Below are positions 18,190-30,400 of a DNA stretch of 64,000 nucleotides, one piece after another. Below the pieces are notes generated by a model. The model saw nothing but the letters and a program-made list of their open reading frames with translations, had not been told where the DNA came from and did not search any database. Source of the stretch: JAZDCJ01 sp036311985 (lineage in GTDB: Bacteria > Actinomycetota > Actinomycetes > Actinomycetales > Micrococcaceae); assembly GCF_036311985.1 (NCBI RefSeq), contig NZ_JAZDCJ010000021.1; one strand, 5' to 3'. How positions within the stretch are numbered: position 1 is the first letter of the stretch; each line of letters opens with the position of its first letter. Both the position numbers and the translations under genes were made by a program.

Positions 18190-19369
18190 GCGCACACCCC
18201 CTGACCGAACCCGCCGTCCTGGTGCTGGAGGACGGCCGCGTCTTCCGCGGCCGCGGATACGGCGCCACGGGCACCGCCCTGGGCGAGGCCGTCTTCGCGA
18301 CCGGCATGACGGGCTACCAGGAGACCATCACCGATCCGTCCTACGCCCGCCAGCTCGTGGTGCAGACCGCCCCGCACATCGGCAACACGGGCGTGAACCG
18401 CGAGGACGCCGAATCCCGCCGGATCTGGGTCGCCGGCTACATCGTCCGCGACGCCGCCCGTCGACCGTCGAACTGGCGCTCCGAGCGCTCCCTCGACGAC
18501 GAGCTCGCCGAGCAGGGCGTCGTCGGCATCCAGGGCGTCGACACGCGGGCCATCACACGCCACCTGCGCGAGCGCGGGGCCATGAAGGCCGGGATCTTCT
18601 CCGGCGACGCCGCGGACCGCTCCGAGGCCGAGCTGCTGGCCCAGGTCGCCGGCCAGGCGCCCATGAAGGGGGCCCGGCTCGCCGAGGAGGTCAGCATCGA
18701 CTCCGCCTACACGGTCGAGCCCGCCGACCACGGCTGGGAGGGGGAGCCCCGGTTCACGATCACCGCCCTCGACCTCGGCATCAAGGCCATGACCCCGCAG
18801 CGCTTCGCCGAGCGCGGCGTCCGCGTCCACGTCCTGCCCGCGTCCTCGACGTTCGAGGACGTCACGGCCACGGCCCCGGACGGCGTGTTCCTCTCCAACG
18901 GCCCCGGCGATCCGGCCACGGCCGACGCCCAGGTCGGCCTCCTGCGCCGCGTGCTCGATGAGCGGATCCCGTTCTTCGGCATCTGCTTCGGCAACCAGAT
19001 CCTGGGCCGCGCGCTCGGCTTCGGCACCTACAAGCTGCGCTACGGCCACCGCGGCATCAACCAGCCCGTCTTGGACCGCACGACCGGCAAGGTCGAGATC
19101 ACGAGCCAGAACCACGGCTTCGCCGTCGACGCCCCGCGCGACGGCGTCTCCACGGCCCCCGAGGCGCGCTTCGGCCGCGTCGAGGTCAGCCACGTGAGCC
19201 TGAACGACGACGTCGTCGAGGGCCTGCGCTGCCTGGACCTGCCGGCCTTCTCCGTCCAGTACCACCCGGAGGCGGCGGCGGGTCCGCACGATTCCGCCTA
19301 CCTCTTTGACCGCTTCATCGACGTGATGGCCGCCGCCCAGGGCCCGGCCGACAGCAAGGAAGACAAGTA

Positions 19370-19370
<1 letters not shown>
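18186..19370 (+). CDS. carA: Carbamoyl-phosphate synthase, glutaminase (small) subunit
   Basis: It hydrolyses glutamine and channels ammonia to CarB. The 394 residues comprise an N-terminal CPSase-small domain (about 1-145) and a class I glutamine amidotransferase domain. The nucleophile Cys267 lies in GICFGNQ (GICLGHQ in many bacteria), with SNGPGDP before it, SQNHGF, and the catalytic His-Glu pair in QYHPEA. GTG 18186 follows GAAGGAC and overlaps the upstream stop. Its TAA overlaps carB by one base. Confidence 0.97.
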
Positions 19371-22658
<3,288 letters not shown>

Positions 22659-22666
<8 letters not shown>

Positions 22667-23534
22667 CGCGGACGCCGCAGTGGGGACGGCCGCGGGGCAG
22701 TACGACGCCGGGGCCTCCTTCGGCGCGCGCCTCGCCGCCGCGATCGCCCGCCACGGCCGGCTCTGCGTCGGCATCGACCCCCACCCGTCGCTCTTGTCCG
22801 CGTGGGGACTCGGCGACGACGTCGACGGCCTGCGGGCCTTCTCGCTCGGCACGGTCGAGGCGCTGGCCGGGCGACTGCCGGCCGTGAAGCCGCAAGTCGC
22901 CCTCTACGAGCGGCACGGTTCGGCGGGGATGGCGGTCCTCGAGGAGACCCTCGCGGCGTGCCGCGAGGCCGGGCTCCTGAGCATCGCCGACGCGAAGCGC
23001 GGGGACATCGGATCCACGATGGCCGCCTACGCGGATGCCTGGCTGCGGGACGGCTCCCGGCTTGCGGCCGACGCCGTGACGCTGAGCCCGTACCTCGGCT
23101 TCGAGTCGCTGCGCCCCGCGCTGGACCTCGCCCGGGCGAGCGGTCGCGGCGTGTTCGTCCTGGGGCTCACGTCCAATCCCGAGGGCGCGCAGGTCCAGCA
23201 CGCCGGGGGAGCGGACTCCGTGGCCAAGCGCATCGTCGAGGCGGCGGCGGCCGAGAACGCCGGGGCGGTGCCGTTCGGCTCGACCGGCCTCGTCGTCGGC
23301 GCGACGACGGCCACCGCGGCCGCCGGGCTCGGCATCGACCTCGCGGCCTCCTCCGCCCCGCTCCTCGCCCCCGGGCTCGGCGCCCAGGGCGCGACGGGGG
23401 CCGACCTCAAGGCGGCGTTCGCGGACTGCTTCGGCCAGCTCCTGGCCACGAGCAGCCGCGGCGTGCTCGCGGCCGGCCCGGACGCGGGCGCCCTCCTGGA
23501 ACGGGCGCTGCGCACGCGGGACGAACTGGGCTGA
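22659..23534 (+). CDS. pyrF: Orotidine-5'-phosphate decarboxylase (actinobacterial type 2)
   Basis: It decarboxylates OMP to UMP. The protein has 291 residues, the longer type 2 family. CVGIDPHPSLL lies at the N-terminus, and the active-site DAKRGDIGST stretch at about 111-120 has the catalytic Lys at 113. LTSNPEG and the phosphate-binding APGLGAQGA follow. GTG 22659 lies within the end of carB. pyrE and pyrD are not in the operon; pyrD is at 62777. Confidence 0.95.
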
Positions 23535-23551
23535 ACGGGGCGCGCCGCCCA

Positions 23552-23580
23552 TTGCGCCAACCCCGGCGGTTCGCTAAGTT
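23552..23580 (+). promoter_or_regulatory. Promoter of mihF
   Basis: TTGCGC (23552-23557) and TAAGTT (23575-23580) are separated by 17 bases, the most regular two-part promoter in the window. The predicted leader to ATG 23640 is about 53 bases. Confidence 0.55.
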
Positions 23581-23639
23581 CGAGGTCAGCCGTATGTTCT
23601 GGATCGTTGGGGATTCCACGTCAACAGGGGGCGCACGCT

Positions 23640-23975
23640 ATGGTACTGAAGTCACTGTCGGACGAGGACCGCGCCCGGGCCCGGGCCAAGGCCCTCGCGT
23701 CGAGGACCCGCCGGGCCGAGGTCAAGTCGGCGTTCGGCGCCGGGCGCCTGGGCATCGAGGAGGTGCTCGGGCTGGGCGCCGCCGAGGAGGCCGTCGGGCG
23801 GCTCCGGGTCGCCGACCTGCTGGAGGCCGTCCCGGGCGTCGGCCGGATCCGTGCCGCGGCGCTCATGGAGCGCCTCGGCATCTCCCCGAACCGGCGTCTG
23901 CGCGGCCTGGGCCGCAAGCAGCAGGACGCCCTGCGGAGGCACTTCGCGGCGCCACGGGGCAGCGAGAAGGGCTGA
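23640..23975 (+). CDS. mihF: Integration host factor, actinobacterial type (mIHF)
   Basis: This nucleoid protein of 111 residues is unrelated in sequence to proteobacterial IHF. An N-terminal basic helix (RARAKALASRTRRAEVK) is followed by an H2TH/helix-hairpin-helix DNA-binding region around residues 55-85 with LLEAVPGVGRIRAAALMERLG, then a basic tail. In mycobacteria and Streptomyces it is essential or pleiotropic and sits before gmk, as here. ATG 23640 is chosen by family length. Confidence 0.92.
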   Translation: MVLKSLSDEDRARARAKALASRTRRAEVKSAFGAGRLGIEEVLGLGAAEEAVGRLRVADLLEAVPGVGRIRAAALMERLGISPNRRLRGLGRKQQDALRRHFAAPRGSEKG

Positions 23976-24017
23976 GCCGGTCCCGGAGCGTCCGGCCGGA
24001 AACGAACAAAGGACACC

Positions 24018-24596
24018 ATGACCGCATCTGCAACGCCCAGCGTGACCGTGCTCGCAGGACCGACCGCCGTCGGCAAGGGGACGGTCTCGACCTACATCCG
24101 GGACAACTATCCCGAGGTCTGGCTGTCCGTCTCGGCGACGACGCGCGATCCACGACCGGGGGAGCGCGACGGAACCCACTACTTCTTCGTCGGCCCCGAC
24201 GAATTCTCCCGGCTCGTCGACGAGGGCCAGATGCTCGAGTGGGCTGTCGTCCACGGGCGCAACAGCTACGGCACGATCCGCTCCAAGGTCGAGGAGGCCG
24301 TGGCCGCCGGGCGGCACGTCCTGTTGGAGATCGACCTGCAGGGCGCGCGGCAGGTCAAGGCGTCGCTTCCGGAGGCGAAGTTCGTCTTCCTGGCGCCCCC
24401 GAGCTGGGACGAGCTGGTCCGCCGGCTCATCGGCCGCGGCACGGAAACACCCGAGGAACAACAGCGGCGCCTGGATACCGCTAAACTGGAACTTGCCGCC
24501 GAACCGGAATTCGATGTCACGATCGTGAACGACGACGTCCGGCGTGCGGCCGACGAGCTGGTTTCCCACATGGGCCTGGCCCCGCACACGCGGTAG
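24018..24596 (+). CDS. gmk: Guanylate kinase
   Basis: It phosphorylates GMP to GDP. The 192 residues have a P-loop GPTAVGKGT at 14-22 (more often GPSGVGKGT), the GMP-binding SATTRDPRPGERDGTHY segment, LEIDLQGA and a lid with RLIGRGTE. The Shine-Dalgarno AAAGGAC precedes ATG 24018. It lies in the conserved mihF-gmk-rpoZ-coaBC-metK-priA order. Confidence 0.97.
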   Translation: MTASATPSVTVLAGPTAVGKGTVSTYIRDNYPEVWLSVSATTRDPRPGERDGTHYFFVGPDEFSRLVDEGQMLEWAVVHGRNSYGTIRSKVEEAVAAGRHVLLEIDLQGARQVKASLPEAKFVFLAPPSWDELVRRLIGRGTETPEEQQRRLDTAKLELAAEPEFDVTIVNDDVRRAADELVSHMGLAPHTR

Positions 24597-24641
24597 CCGG
24601 CTGCCGGCACCGACGCACAACACACAGAATTTGGAGGCTTC

Positions 24642-24911
24642 GTGTCCACGAACCTTGAGGGCATCATCAATCCGCCGATCGACGAGCTGCTGACCACCAC
24701 CGACTCCAAGTACGCACTGGTCATCAACTCGGCCAAGCGCGCGCGCCAGATCAACGCCTACTACTCGCAGCTGCACGAGGGGCTCTTCGAGTACGTGGGC
24801 CCGCTCGTGGATACCAAGCTCAACGAGAAGCCGCTGTCGATCGCGCTGCGCGAGATCAACGACGGCCTCCTGAAGGTCACCCCGGTGGCCGCCGAAGAGC
24901 CCGCCGAGTAG
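24642..24911 (+). CDS. rpoZ: DNA-directed RNA polymerase omega subunit
   Basis: Omega assists assembly of the beta' subunit and can bind ppGpp. The 89 residues include the conserved start region INPPIDELL and the AKRARQINAYYSQL helix, which is the actinobacterial form. GTG 24642 is preceded by TTGGAGG. coaBC begins ten bases after the stop. Confidence 0.96.
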   Translation: MSTNLEGIINPPIDELLTTTDSKYALVINSAKRARQINAYYSQLHEGLFEYVGPLVDTKLNEKPLSIALREINDGLLKVTPVAAEEPAE

Positions 24912-24921
24912 CAGCGGGACC

Positions 24922-26193
24922 GTGGCCGTGCAGCAGCGGATCGTCCTTGGAGTGTCCGGCGGGATCGCCGCCTACAAGGCCGCGTCGCTGCTGCGGCTGC
25001 TTAAGGAGGCCGGCCACCACGTCGACGTCGTCCCGACCGCGAACGCGCTGCGCTTCGTCGGCCGGCCGACGTGGGAGGCGCTCTCCGGCCGCCCGGTGAC
25101 CGAGGACGTCTTCGACGCCGTCGACACGGTCAACCACGTCCGGCTCGGGCAGGAGGCCGACCTCGTCGTCGTCGCCCCCGCCACCGCCGACCTGCTGGCC
25201 AAGGCCGCGGCGGGGATCGCCGATTCCCTCCTGGCCAACACCCTCCTCGCCTCCCGCGCCCCGGTGGTCATGGCCCCGGCCATGCACACGGAGATGTGGG
25301 AGCACCCCGCCACCCGGGCCAATGTCGCCACGCTGCGCGCCCGCGGCGTCACGGTCATCGAGCCCGCCTCCGGCCGGCTGACGGGCCGGGACTCCGGGCC
25401 CGGCCGGCTGCCCGAACCGCAAGAGCTCTTCGACTCCGTCCAGGCGCTCCTCAATGGGCCCGGGACCACCCCGGCACCCGGCGGGCCGGCCCCCGACGCG
25501 ACCGGCGCCCGTCCCCTGGAGGGCCGCACCGTCGTCGTCAGCGCCGGCGGCACCCGCGAGCCGCTCGATCCCGTCCGCTATCTCGGCAACCGCTCGAGCG
25601 GCAAGCAGGGGATCGCCGTCGCCCGTGCCGCGCTCGCGGCTGGGGCGGCCGTGCGGCTCGTCGCCGCCCATCTGGAGGCCCCCGTGCCCGAGGGCGTCGA
25701 ACTCAGCCACGGACGCACGGCGGTCGAGCTGCGGGAAGCGGTCCGCGCGGCCTGTGAGGGGGCGGACGTCCTCGTCATGACGGCCGCCGTCGCGGACTTC
25801 CGGCCGGCCGAGTACGCCGCGGCCAAGATCAAGAAGAAGGACGACGGCGGGGCCCCCGTCATCGAGCTCGTGCGCAACCCGGACATCCTCGCGGGGCTCG
25901 TCGCGGACCGGGCGGCCGGCGCCTCCGGGCTCCCGGGGCTGATCGTGGGCTTTGCCGCGGAGACGGGCGACGCCGAGGGCTCCGTCCTGGACCACGCCCG
26001 GGCCAAGCTGCTCCGCAAGGGCTGCGAGCTGCTCGCGGTCAACGAGGTCGGCGAGGAGCTGGCCTTCGGCCAGGACGTCAACACCGTGACCGTGCTGGCC
26101 GCGGACGGATCCGCGCCGCGGCGACTGGAGGGCACGAAGGACCAGGTCGGGGAGGGGCTCGTCGCCGTCATCGCGGAGCGGCTGAACCGGTAG
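24922..26193 (+). CDS. coaBC: Bifunctional phosphopantothenoylcysteine decarboxylase / phosphopantothenate-cysteine ligase
   Basis: It performs two consecutive steps of coenzyme A synthesis. The 423 residues start with the FMN-binding CoaC domain (GVSGGIAAYKAASLLR, PATADLLAK and the PAMHTEMWEHP active-site region). The CoaB ligase domain follows from about 190 (VSAGGTREPLDPVRYLGN, SSGKQG and the Lys-rich AKIKKKDDG). GTG 24922 is used; GTG 24928 is also possible. Its stop codon forms the first bases of the metK -10 element. Confidence 0.96.
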   Translation: MAVQQRIVLGVSGGIAAYKAASLLRLLKEAGHHVDVVPTANALRFVGRPTWEALSGRPVTEDVFDAVDTVNHVRLGQEADLVVVAPATADLLAKAAAGIADSLLANTLLASRAPVVMAPAMHTEMWEHPATRANVATLRARGVTVIEPASGRLTGRDSGPGRLPEPQELFDSVQALLNGPGTTPAPGGPAPDATGARPLEGRTVVVSAGGTREPLDPVRYLGNRSSGKQGIAVARAALAAGAAVRLVAAHLEAPVPEGVELSHGRTAVELREAVRAACEGADVLVMTAAVADFRPAEYAAAKIKKKDDGGAPVIELVRNPDILAGLVADRAAGASGLPGLIVGFAAETGDAEGSVLDHARAKLLRKGCELLAVNEVGEELAFGQDVNTVTVLAADGSAPRRLEGTKDQVGEGLVAVIAERLNR

Positions 26194-26202
26194 AGTGGTC
26201 GG
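26191..26202 (+). promoter_or_regulatory. -10 element of metK, leaderless type
   Basis: TAGAGT (26191-26196) begins at the coaBC stop codon and is followed by exactly six bases and GTG 26203. No Shine-Dalgarno or SAM riboswitch is present. Confidence 0.5.
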
Positions 26203-27408
26203 GTGACTTCTGCTAACCCCGCCCTGCGCCTGTTCAGCTCCGAGTCGGTCACCGAGGGCCACCCGGACAAGATCTGCGACCAGATCAGCGACGCGATCCT
26301 CGACGCGATGCTCGCCCAGGACCCGGATTCCCGGGTCGCCGTCGAGACCCTGACCACCACGGGCCTCGTCCACGTCGCCGGCGAAGTCACGACCAACGGC
26401 TACGTCGAGATCCCGCAGCTCGTGCGGCAGACCATCCTCGACATCGGCTACGACTCCTCCGCGAACGGCTTCGACGGCGCCCGCTGCGGCGTCTCCGTCT
26501 CGATCGGGCAGCAGTCGCAGGAGATCGCCGACGGCGTGTTCAACTCCTTCGAGGCGCGCGAGGGCCTGCAGAAGGACCCCCGCGACCTGCAGGGCGCCGG
26601 GGACCAGGGCATCATGTTCGGCTACGCCTCGGATGAGACCGACGTGCTCATGCCCACCCCGATCTTCCTGGCCCACCGGCTCTCCGAAAGGCTCACGGAG
26701 GTCCGCAAGAACGGCTCCCAGCCGCTCCTGCGCCCGGACGGCAAGACGCAGGTCACGATCGGCTACGACGGCGACACGCCGGTCTCGGTCGAGACCGTCG
26801 TGGTTTCCTCCCAGCACGCGAGCGAGCTCCTGCTGCCGCAGCTGCGCGAGGAGCTGCGCGACCTCGTCGTCAACCCCGTCCTCGCGGACGCCGGTCTGGA
26901 CACCTCCAACACCCGCGTCATCCTGAACCCGTCGGGGCCCTTCATCATCGGCGGCCCCGTGGGCGATGCCGGCCTGACGGGGCGGAAGATCATCGTGGAC
27001 ACCTACGGCGGCTTCGCCCGCCACGGGGGAGGCGCGTTCTCCGGCAAGGACCCCTCGAAGGTGGACCGCTCGGCGGCCTACGCCATGCGCTGGATCGCCA
27101 AGAACGTCGTCGCCGCCGGGCTCGCCCGCCGCGTCGAGATCCAGGTCGCCTACGCGATCGGCGTCGCGCGGCCCGTGGGGCTGTACGTCGAGACGTTCGG
27201 CACCGAGACCGTCGACCCGGCCCGCATCGCCGAGGCCGTCAACGAGGTCTTCGACCTGCGGCCGCTGGGCATCATCGAGGACCTGGACCTCAAGCGGCCG
27301 GTCTACCAGCGCACGGCCGCGCACGGCCACTTCGGCCGCGAGGACGCGGACTTCACGTGGGAGCAGACCGACCGCGTCGAGGCCCTGCGCTCCTGGTTCA
27401 ACGCCTAG
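26203..27408 (+). CDS. metK: S-adenosylmethionine synthase
   Basis: It makes SAM from methionine and ATP. The 401 residues have the N-terminal SVTEGHPDKICDQ motif (catalytic His), the hexapeptide-type loop GAGDQGIMFGYA, and the C-terminal GGGAFSGKDPSKVDRSAAYA signature. It is probably transcribed from its own leaderless promoter as well as by read-through from coaBC. No riboswitch is seen. Confidence 0.97.
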   Translation: MTSANPALRLFSSESVTEGHPDKICDQISDAILDAMLAQDPDSRVAVETLTTTGLVHVAGEVTTNGYVEIPQLVRQTILDIGYDSSANGFDGARCGVSVSIGQQSQEIADGVFNSFEAREGLQKDPRDLQGAGDQGIMFGYASDETDVLMPTPIFLAHRLSERLTEVRKNGSQPLLRPDGKTQVTIGYDGDTPVSVETVVVSSQHASELLLPQLREELRDLVVNPVLADAGLDTSNTRVILNPSGPFIIGGPVGDAGLTGRKIIVDTYGGFARHGGGAFSGKDPSKVDRSAAYAMRWIAKNVVAAGLARRVEIQVAYAIGVARPVGLYVETFGTETVDPARIAEAVNEVFDLRPLGIIEDLDLKRPVYQRTAAHGHFGREDADFTWEQTDRVEALRSWFNA

Positions 27409-27418
27409 CCGCAACGCC

Positions 27419-29458
27419 GTGGATGCCAGCCAGCCCTCGCTGCTGACGGGCTTCGACACGACGCGGCCGATCGCCCGCCCCGCCGCGGCCCGGGAGCTTC
27501 CCGTCGCGCGCGTCCTGCTGGAGACCCAGGTCCCGCATCTGGACCGCTACTTCGACTACCTGGTCCCGGCCGAGCTGGCCGACGAGGCGCAGCCGGGCGT
27601 GCGGATCAAGGCCCGCTTCGGCGGCCAGGAGCTGCCCGGCTTCATCGTCGAGCGGCGCGCGGAGTCCGACGCGGGCGTGAAGCTGCAGCCGCTCGGACGC
27701 GTCGTGTCCCCGGAACGCGTCCTGGAGCCGGGCGTGCTCGCGCTGTGCGAGGCGGTGGCCGCGCGCTACGCGGGAAGCGTGTCCGACGTCGTCCGCAGCG
27801 CCGTGCCGCCCCGCATGGCCCGCGTCGAGAAGGAGGACACCGCGCCGGCCCCGCCGGAACGGACCACCGCGGAAGGCGACGCGCCGGACGGGACCGCCCG
27901 GGACGGGTCCGGGCCGGGCCCCTGGGACGCGTACGACGGCGGGGCCGCCTTCCTCTCCGCCCTCGCCTCGGGCGGCTCGCCCCGTGCGGTCGCGACCGTC
28001 GCGCCCAACACGGGCGGCTGGCCCCTGTTGCTGGCCACCGCCGTTGCCGCGTGCCTCGCCTCCGGGCGCACCGCCGTCGTCGTCGTCCCCGATGCCCGGG
28101 ACCTCGCCCGGCTGGACCCGGTCCTCACGGACCTCGTGGGCCCGGACGTGCACGTGAGGCTGACCGCGGACGACGGCGCCACGCCGCGCTACCGCTCCTT
28201 CCTGCGCGCGGCGCGGGGCCAGGTCCGCGTCGTCGTCGGCACCCGCTCGGCGGCCTTCGCGCCCCTGCCGGACCTCGGCCTCGTGGTCTTGTGGGAGGAC
28301 CACGACGCGAGCCACGCCGAGCCGCGCGCCCCCTATCACCATGCCCGCGAGACGCTCCTGCTGCGGGCCGGGCAAAGTGGATGCGCGCTGCTCATCGCCT
28401 CCCACGGGCGCAGCGCGGAGGCCCAGCGGCTTGTGCTCACGGGCTGGGCCGGCGACATCTCCCTCCCGCGCCCGGCGCTGCGCCGCGCCGCGCCCCGCGT
28501 CGTCGCGAGCTCGGACAGCTACGAGCAGGAACGCGACCCCCTGCTCCATGCGGCCCGGCTGCCGCAGGCGGCGTGGAAGGCGGCGGCCGCGGCGCTCGAG
28601 CGGGGCCCCGTCCTCGTCCAGGTCGCCCGCACGGGATTCGTTCCCACCCTGCGCTGCCAGCACTGCCGAACCGCCGCGCGCTGCGGCCACTGCTCCGGCC
28701 CCCTCGCCATGGCCGGCTCCGGAGCCGCCCCGGGCTGCCGGTGGTGCGGCCGGCAGGCCCTGGACTGGCGGTGCGCCGAGTGCGGCTCGCCGCGGCTGCG
28801 TGCGGGCAGCGTCGGCGCCGATCGGACGGCCGAGGAGCTCGGCCGGGCGTTCCCCCGCGTGCCGGTGGTCTCCTCCACGGGGGCGAAGCCGCGCGCGGAG
28901 GTGGACGGCCGGCCCGCGCTCGTCGTCTCGACCCCAGGCGTCGAACCCGTCTGCGCGGACGGCTACGCCGCGGTGCTGCTGCTGGACGGCGACCGGATGC
29001 TCTCCCGGGACGGGCTGCGCACTCCCGAGGACGTGCTGCAGCGGTGGCTCGCGGCTGCCTCGCTCGCCCGCGCGGGAACGGACGGGGGAACAGTCGTCGT
29101 CGCGAGCGCGGGGGAGTCGGATCCGTTGCGGGCGCTCGTGCGCTGGGATCCCGCGGGATTCGCCGCCCGCGAGCTCGAGGAGCGCCGCGGGCTCGGCCTG
29201 CCCCCGGCGGTGCGCTCCGCCGTCGTCACCGGCCCCGCGGCCGCGGCCGACGCGTTCATCGACGGGCTCGCGTTGCCGGCCGGCGCCCGCACGGCGGGAC
29301 CGGTGCTGCAGGACGAGGGCCGGCACCAGTGGATCGTGTTCTTCTCCTACGCCGACGGGGCCGCGGTCACGGCGGCCCTGAGGGAGCGGCGCGCGGTGGC
29401 CTCGGCCCAGCGCGCCCCCGTCGTCACCGTCCGGGTCGACCCGGAAGAGGCGCTGTAG
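27419..29458 (+). CDS. priA: PriA-like primosomal protein N' lacking helicase motifs
   Basis: PriA recognises stalled forks and restarts replication. The 679 residues start with the 3'-DNA-binding domain (VLLETQVPHLDRYFDYLVP). The zinc-binding cysteines are kept around residues 415-460 (CQHCRTAARCGHC, CRWCG, CAEC). The helicase core is degenerate: where PriA normally has GVTGSGKT there is APNTGGWPL (about residue 195), and the DEEH box is replaced by LWEDHD. Loss of these ATPase motifs is known across actinobacteria, so a structural restart role is likely. The last 35 bases overlap the 3' end of a convergent hydrolase gene. The usual downstream def/fmt genes are absent. Confidence 0.92.
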   Translation: MDASQPSLLTGFDTTRPIARPAAARELPVARVLLETQVPHLDRYFDYLVPAELADEAQPGVRIKARFGGQELPGFIVERRAESDAGVKLQPLGRVVSPERVLEPGVLALCEAVAARYAGSVSDVVRSAVPPRMARVEKEDTAPAPPERTTAEGDAPDGTARDGSGPGPWDAYDGGAAFLSALASGGSPRAVATVAPNTGGWPLLLATAVAACLASGRTAVVVVPDARDLARLDPVLTDLVGPDVHVRLTADDGATPRYRSFLRAARGQVRVVVGTRSAAFAPLPDLGLVVLWEDHDASHAEPRAPYHHARETLLLRAGQSGCALLIASHGRSAEAQRLVLTGWAGDISLPRPALRRAAPRVVASSDSYEQERDPLLHAARLPQAAWKAAAAALERGPVLVQVARTGFVPTLRCQHCRTAARCGHCSGPLAMAGSGAAPGCRWCGRQALDWRCAECGSPRLRAGSVGADRTAEELGRAFPRVPVVSSTGAKPRAEVDGRPALVVSTPGVEPVCADGYAAVLLLDGDRMLSRDGLRTPEDVLQRWLAAASLARAGTDGGTVVVASAGESDPLRALVRWDPAGFAARELEERRGLGLPPAVRSAVVTGPAAAADAFIDGLALPAGARTAGPVLQDEGRHQWIVFFSYADGAAVTAALRERRAVASAQRAPVVTVRVDPEEAL

Positions 29459-30320
29459 CGGCGAGGAAGCCGTCCACGGCGGCGGCGGCCGCGGCGGCCG
29501 TCTCGTAGTGGACCAGGTGGCCGACGCCGGGCAGGACCGTCAGGCGCGCCTCCGGGAAGCGCGCGGCGAGCGCCTCCTGCCCCGCGACGGAGCCGAGCTC
29601 GTCGAGCGCGCCGGCCACGAGCAGGACGGGGACGCCGATCGCCGCGGCATACTGCCCCACCGTGCCGGAGATGGAGGCCTCGAAGGCCTCGCGCAGCGTC
29701 GCCCGGTCGCTGAACCGGCCGAAGTAGCGGCGGTGCTGGTCCTTGACGTAGGCGCGGACGCCGGGATCGGAGGACTTCGTCATCGCGCGGCTCATCAGGT
29801 CGGTGACGGCGCGCGAGCGCAGCAGGGCGTCGCCCGGCCCGGCGGGCAGTACGGCGCCGGCGGCGTAGAAGAGCGAGGCTCCGCGGGACATCAGGGCGTT
29901 GCCGCCCTCGAGCGCCGGTTCGCAGATCGGGTTGAGCAGGACAAGCCGGGAGAACGCCCCCGGGTGCGTCGCGAGGAGGGCGGAGGCGACGAGCGAGCCG
30001 AAGGAGTGGCCCAGCAGCACCGCGTCCCCGGGGACGCCGAGCTCGACGCGCAGGGCGTCGACGGCGCGCGCGTAGCCCGCGACGTCGTGGGCCGTCCCGA
30101 CGAGGGGGGAGGAGGCGCCGAAGCCGGGCAGGTCCGGGACGACGATCGTGTACCCGGGCAGCGCGTCCACGATCCGCTGCAGGCCGTGGTGGTCGCCGCG
30201 GAAGCCGTGGACCGCGAGGATCGTCCCGCGGGAGGGCCCGGCCGCCGGGTAGGTCCAGCACTTGACCCGGGCGCCCAGGACGTCGTGGCTCGTGGTCAGG
30301 GCCGTGCGCGGGGAATCCAT
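29424..30320 (-). CDS. Alpha/beta hydrolase
   Basis: This 298-residue alpha/beta-fold hydrolase has the oxyanion HG motif in AVHGFRGDHHG, the nucleophile elbow GHSFGS (Ser about 112), an acidic residue in LVAGALDELG and the C-terminal His in GVGHLVHYE. It has no signal peptide. The substrate is unknown; it resembles the MhpC/epoxide hydrolase-like group. The gene has its own leaderless-type promoter and is convergent with priA, overlapping it by 35 bases. Confidence 0.88.
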   Translation of the reverse strand: MDSPRTALTTSHDVLGARVKCWTYPAAGPSRGTILAVHGFRGDHHGLQRIVDALPGYTIVVPDLPGFGASSPLVGTAHDVAGYARAVDALRVELGVPGDAVLLGHSFGSLVASALLATHPGAFSRLVLLNPICEPALEGGNALMSRGASLFYAAGAVLPAGPGDALLRSRAVTDLMSRAMTKSSDPGVRAYVKDQHRRYFGRFSDRATLREAFEASISGTVGQYAAAIGVPVLLVAGALDELGSVAGQEALAARFPEARLTVLPGVGHLVHYETAAAAAAAVDGFLAATAPLPGRPGR

Positions 30321-30332
30321 GGCTCCACTGTA
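30321..30332 (-). promoter_or_regulatory. -10 element of the alpha/beta hydrolase gene, leaderless type
   Basis: On the minus strand TACAGT (30332-30327) is followed by GGAGCC and ATG 30320, exactly six bases. Confidence 0.5.
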
Positions 30333-30400
30333 TCGGCGGCGGCGCCTGCTCCGGGTGCCGTGCCCGCCGCTCCGTCGCGGCGCGTGGCCTCCCCGACGGG

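Noticed and set aside
26150..26203. A SAM riboswitch before metK
   Set aside because: Only ten bases separate coaBC from metK and the start appears leaderless, so there is no room for one.
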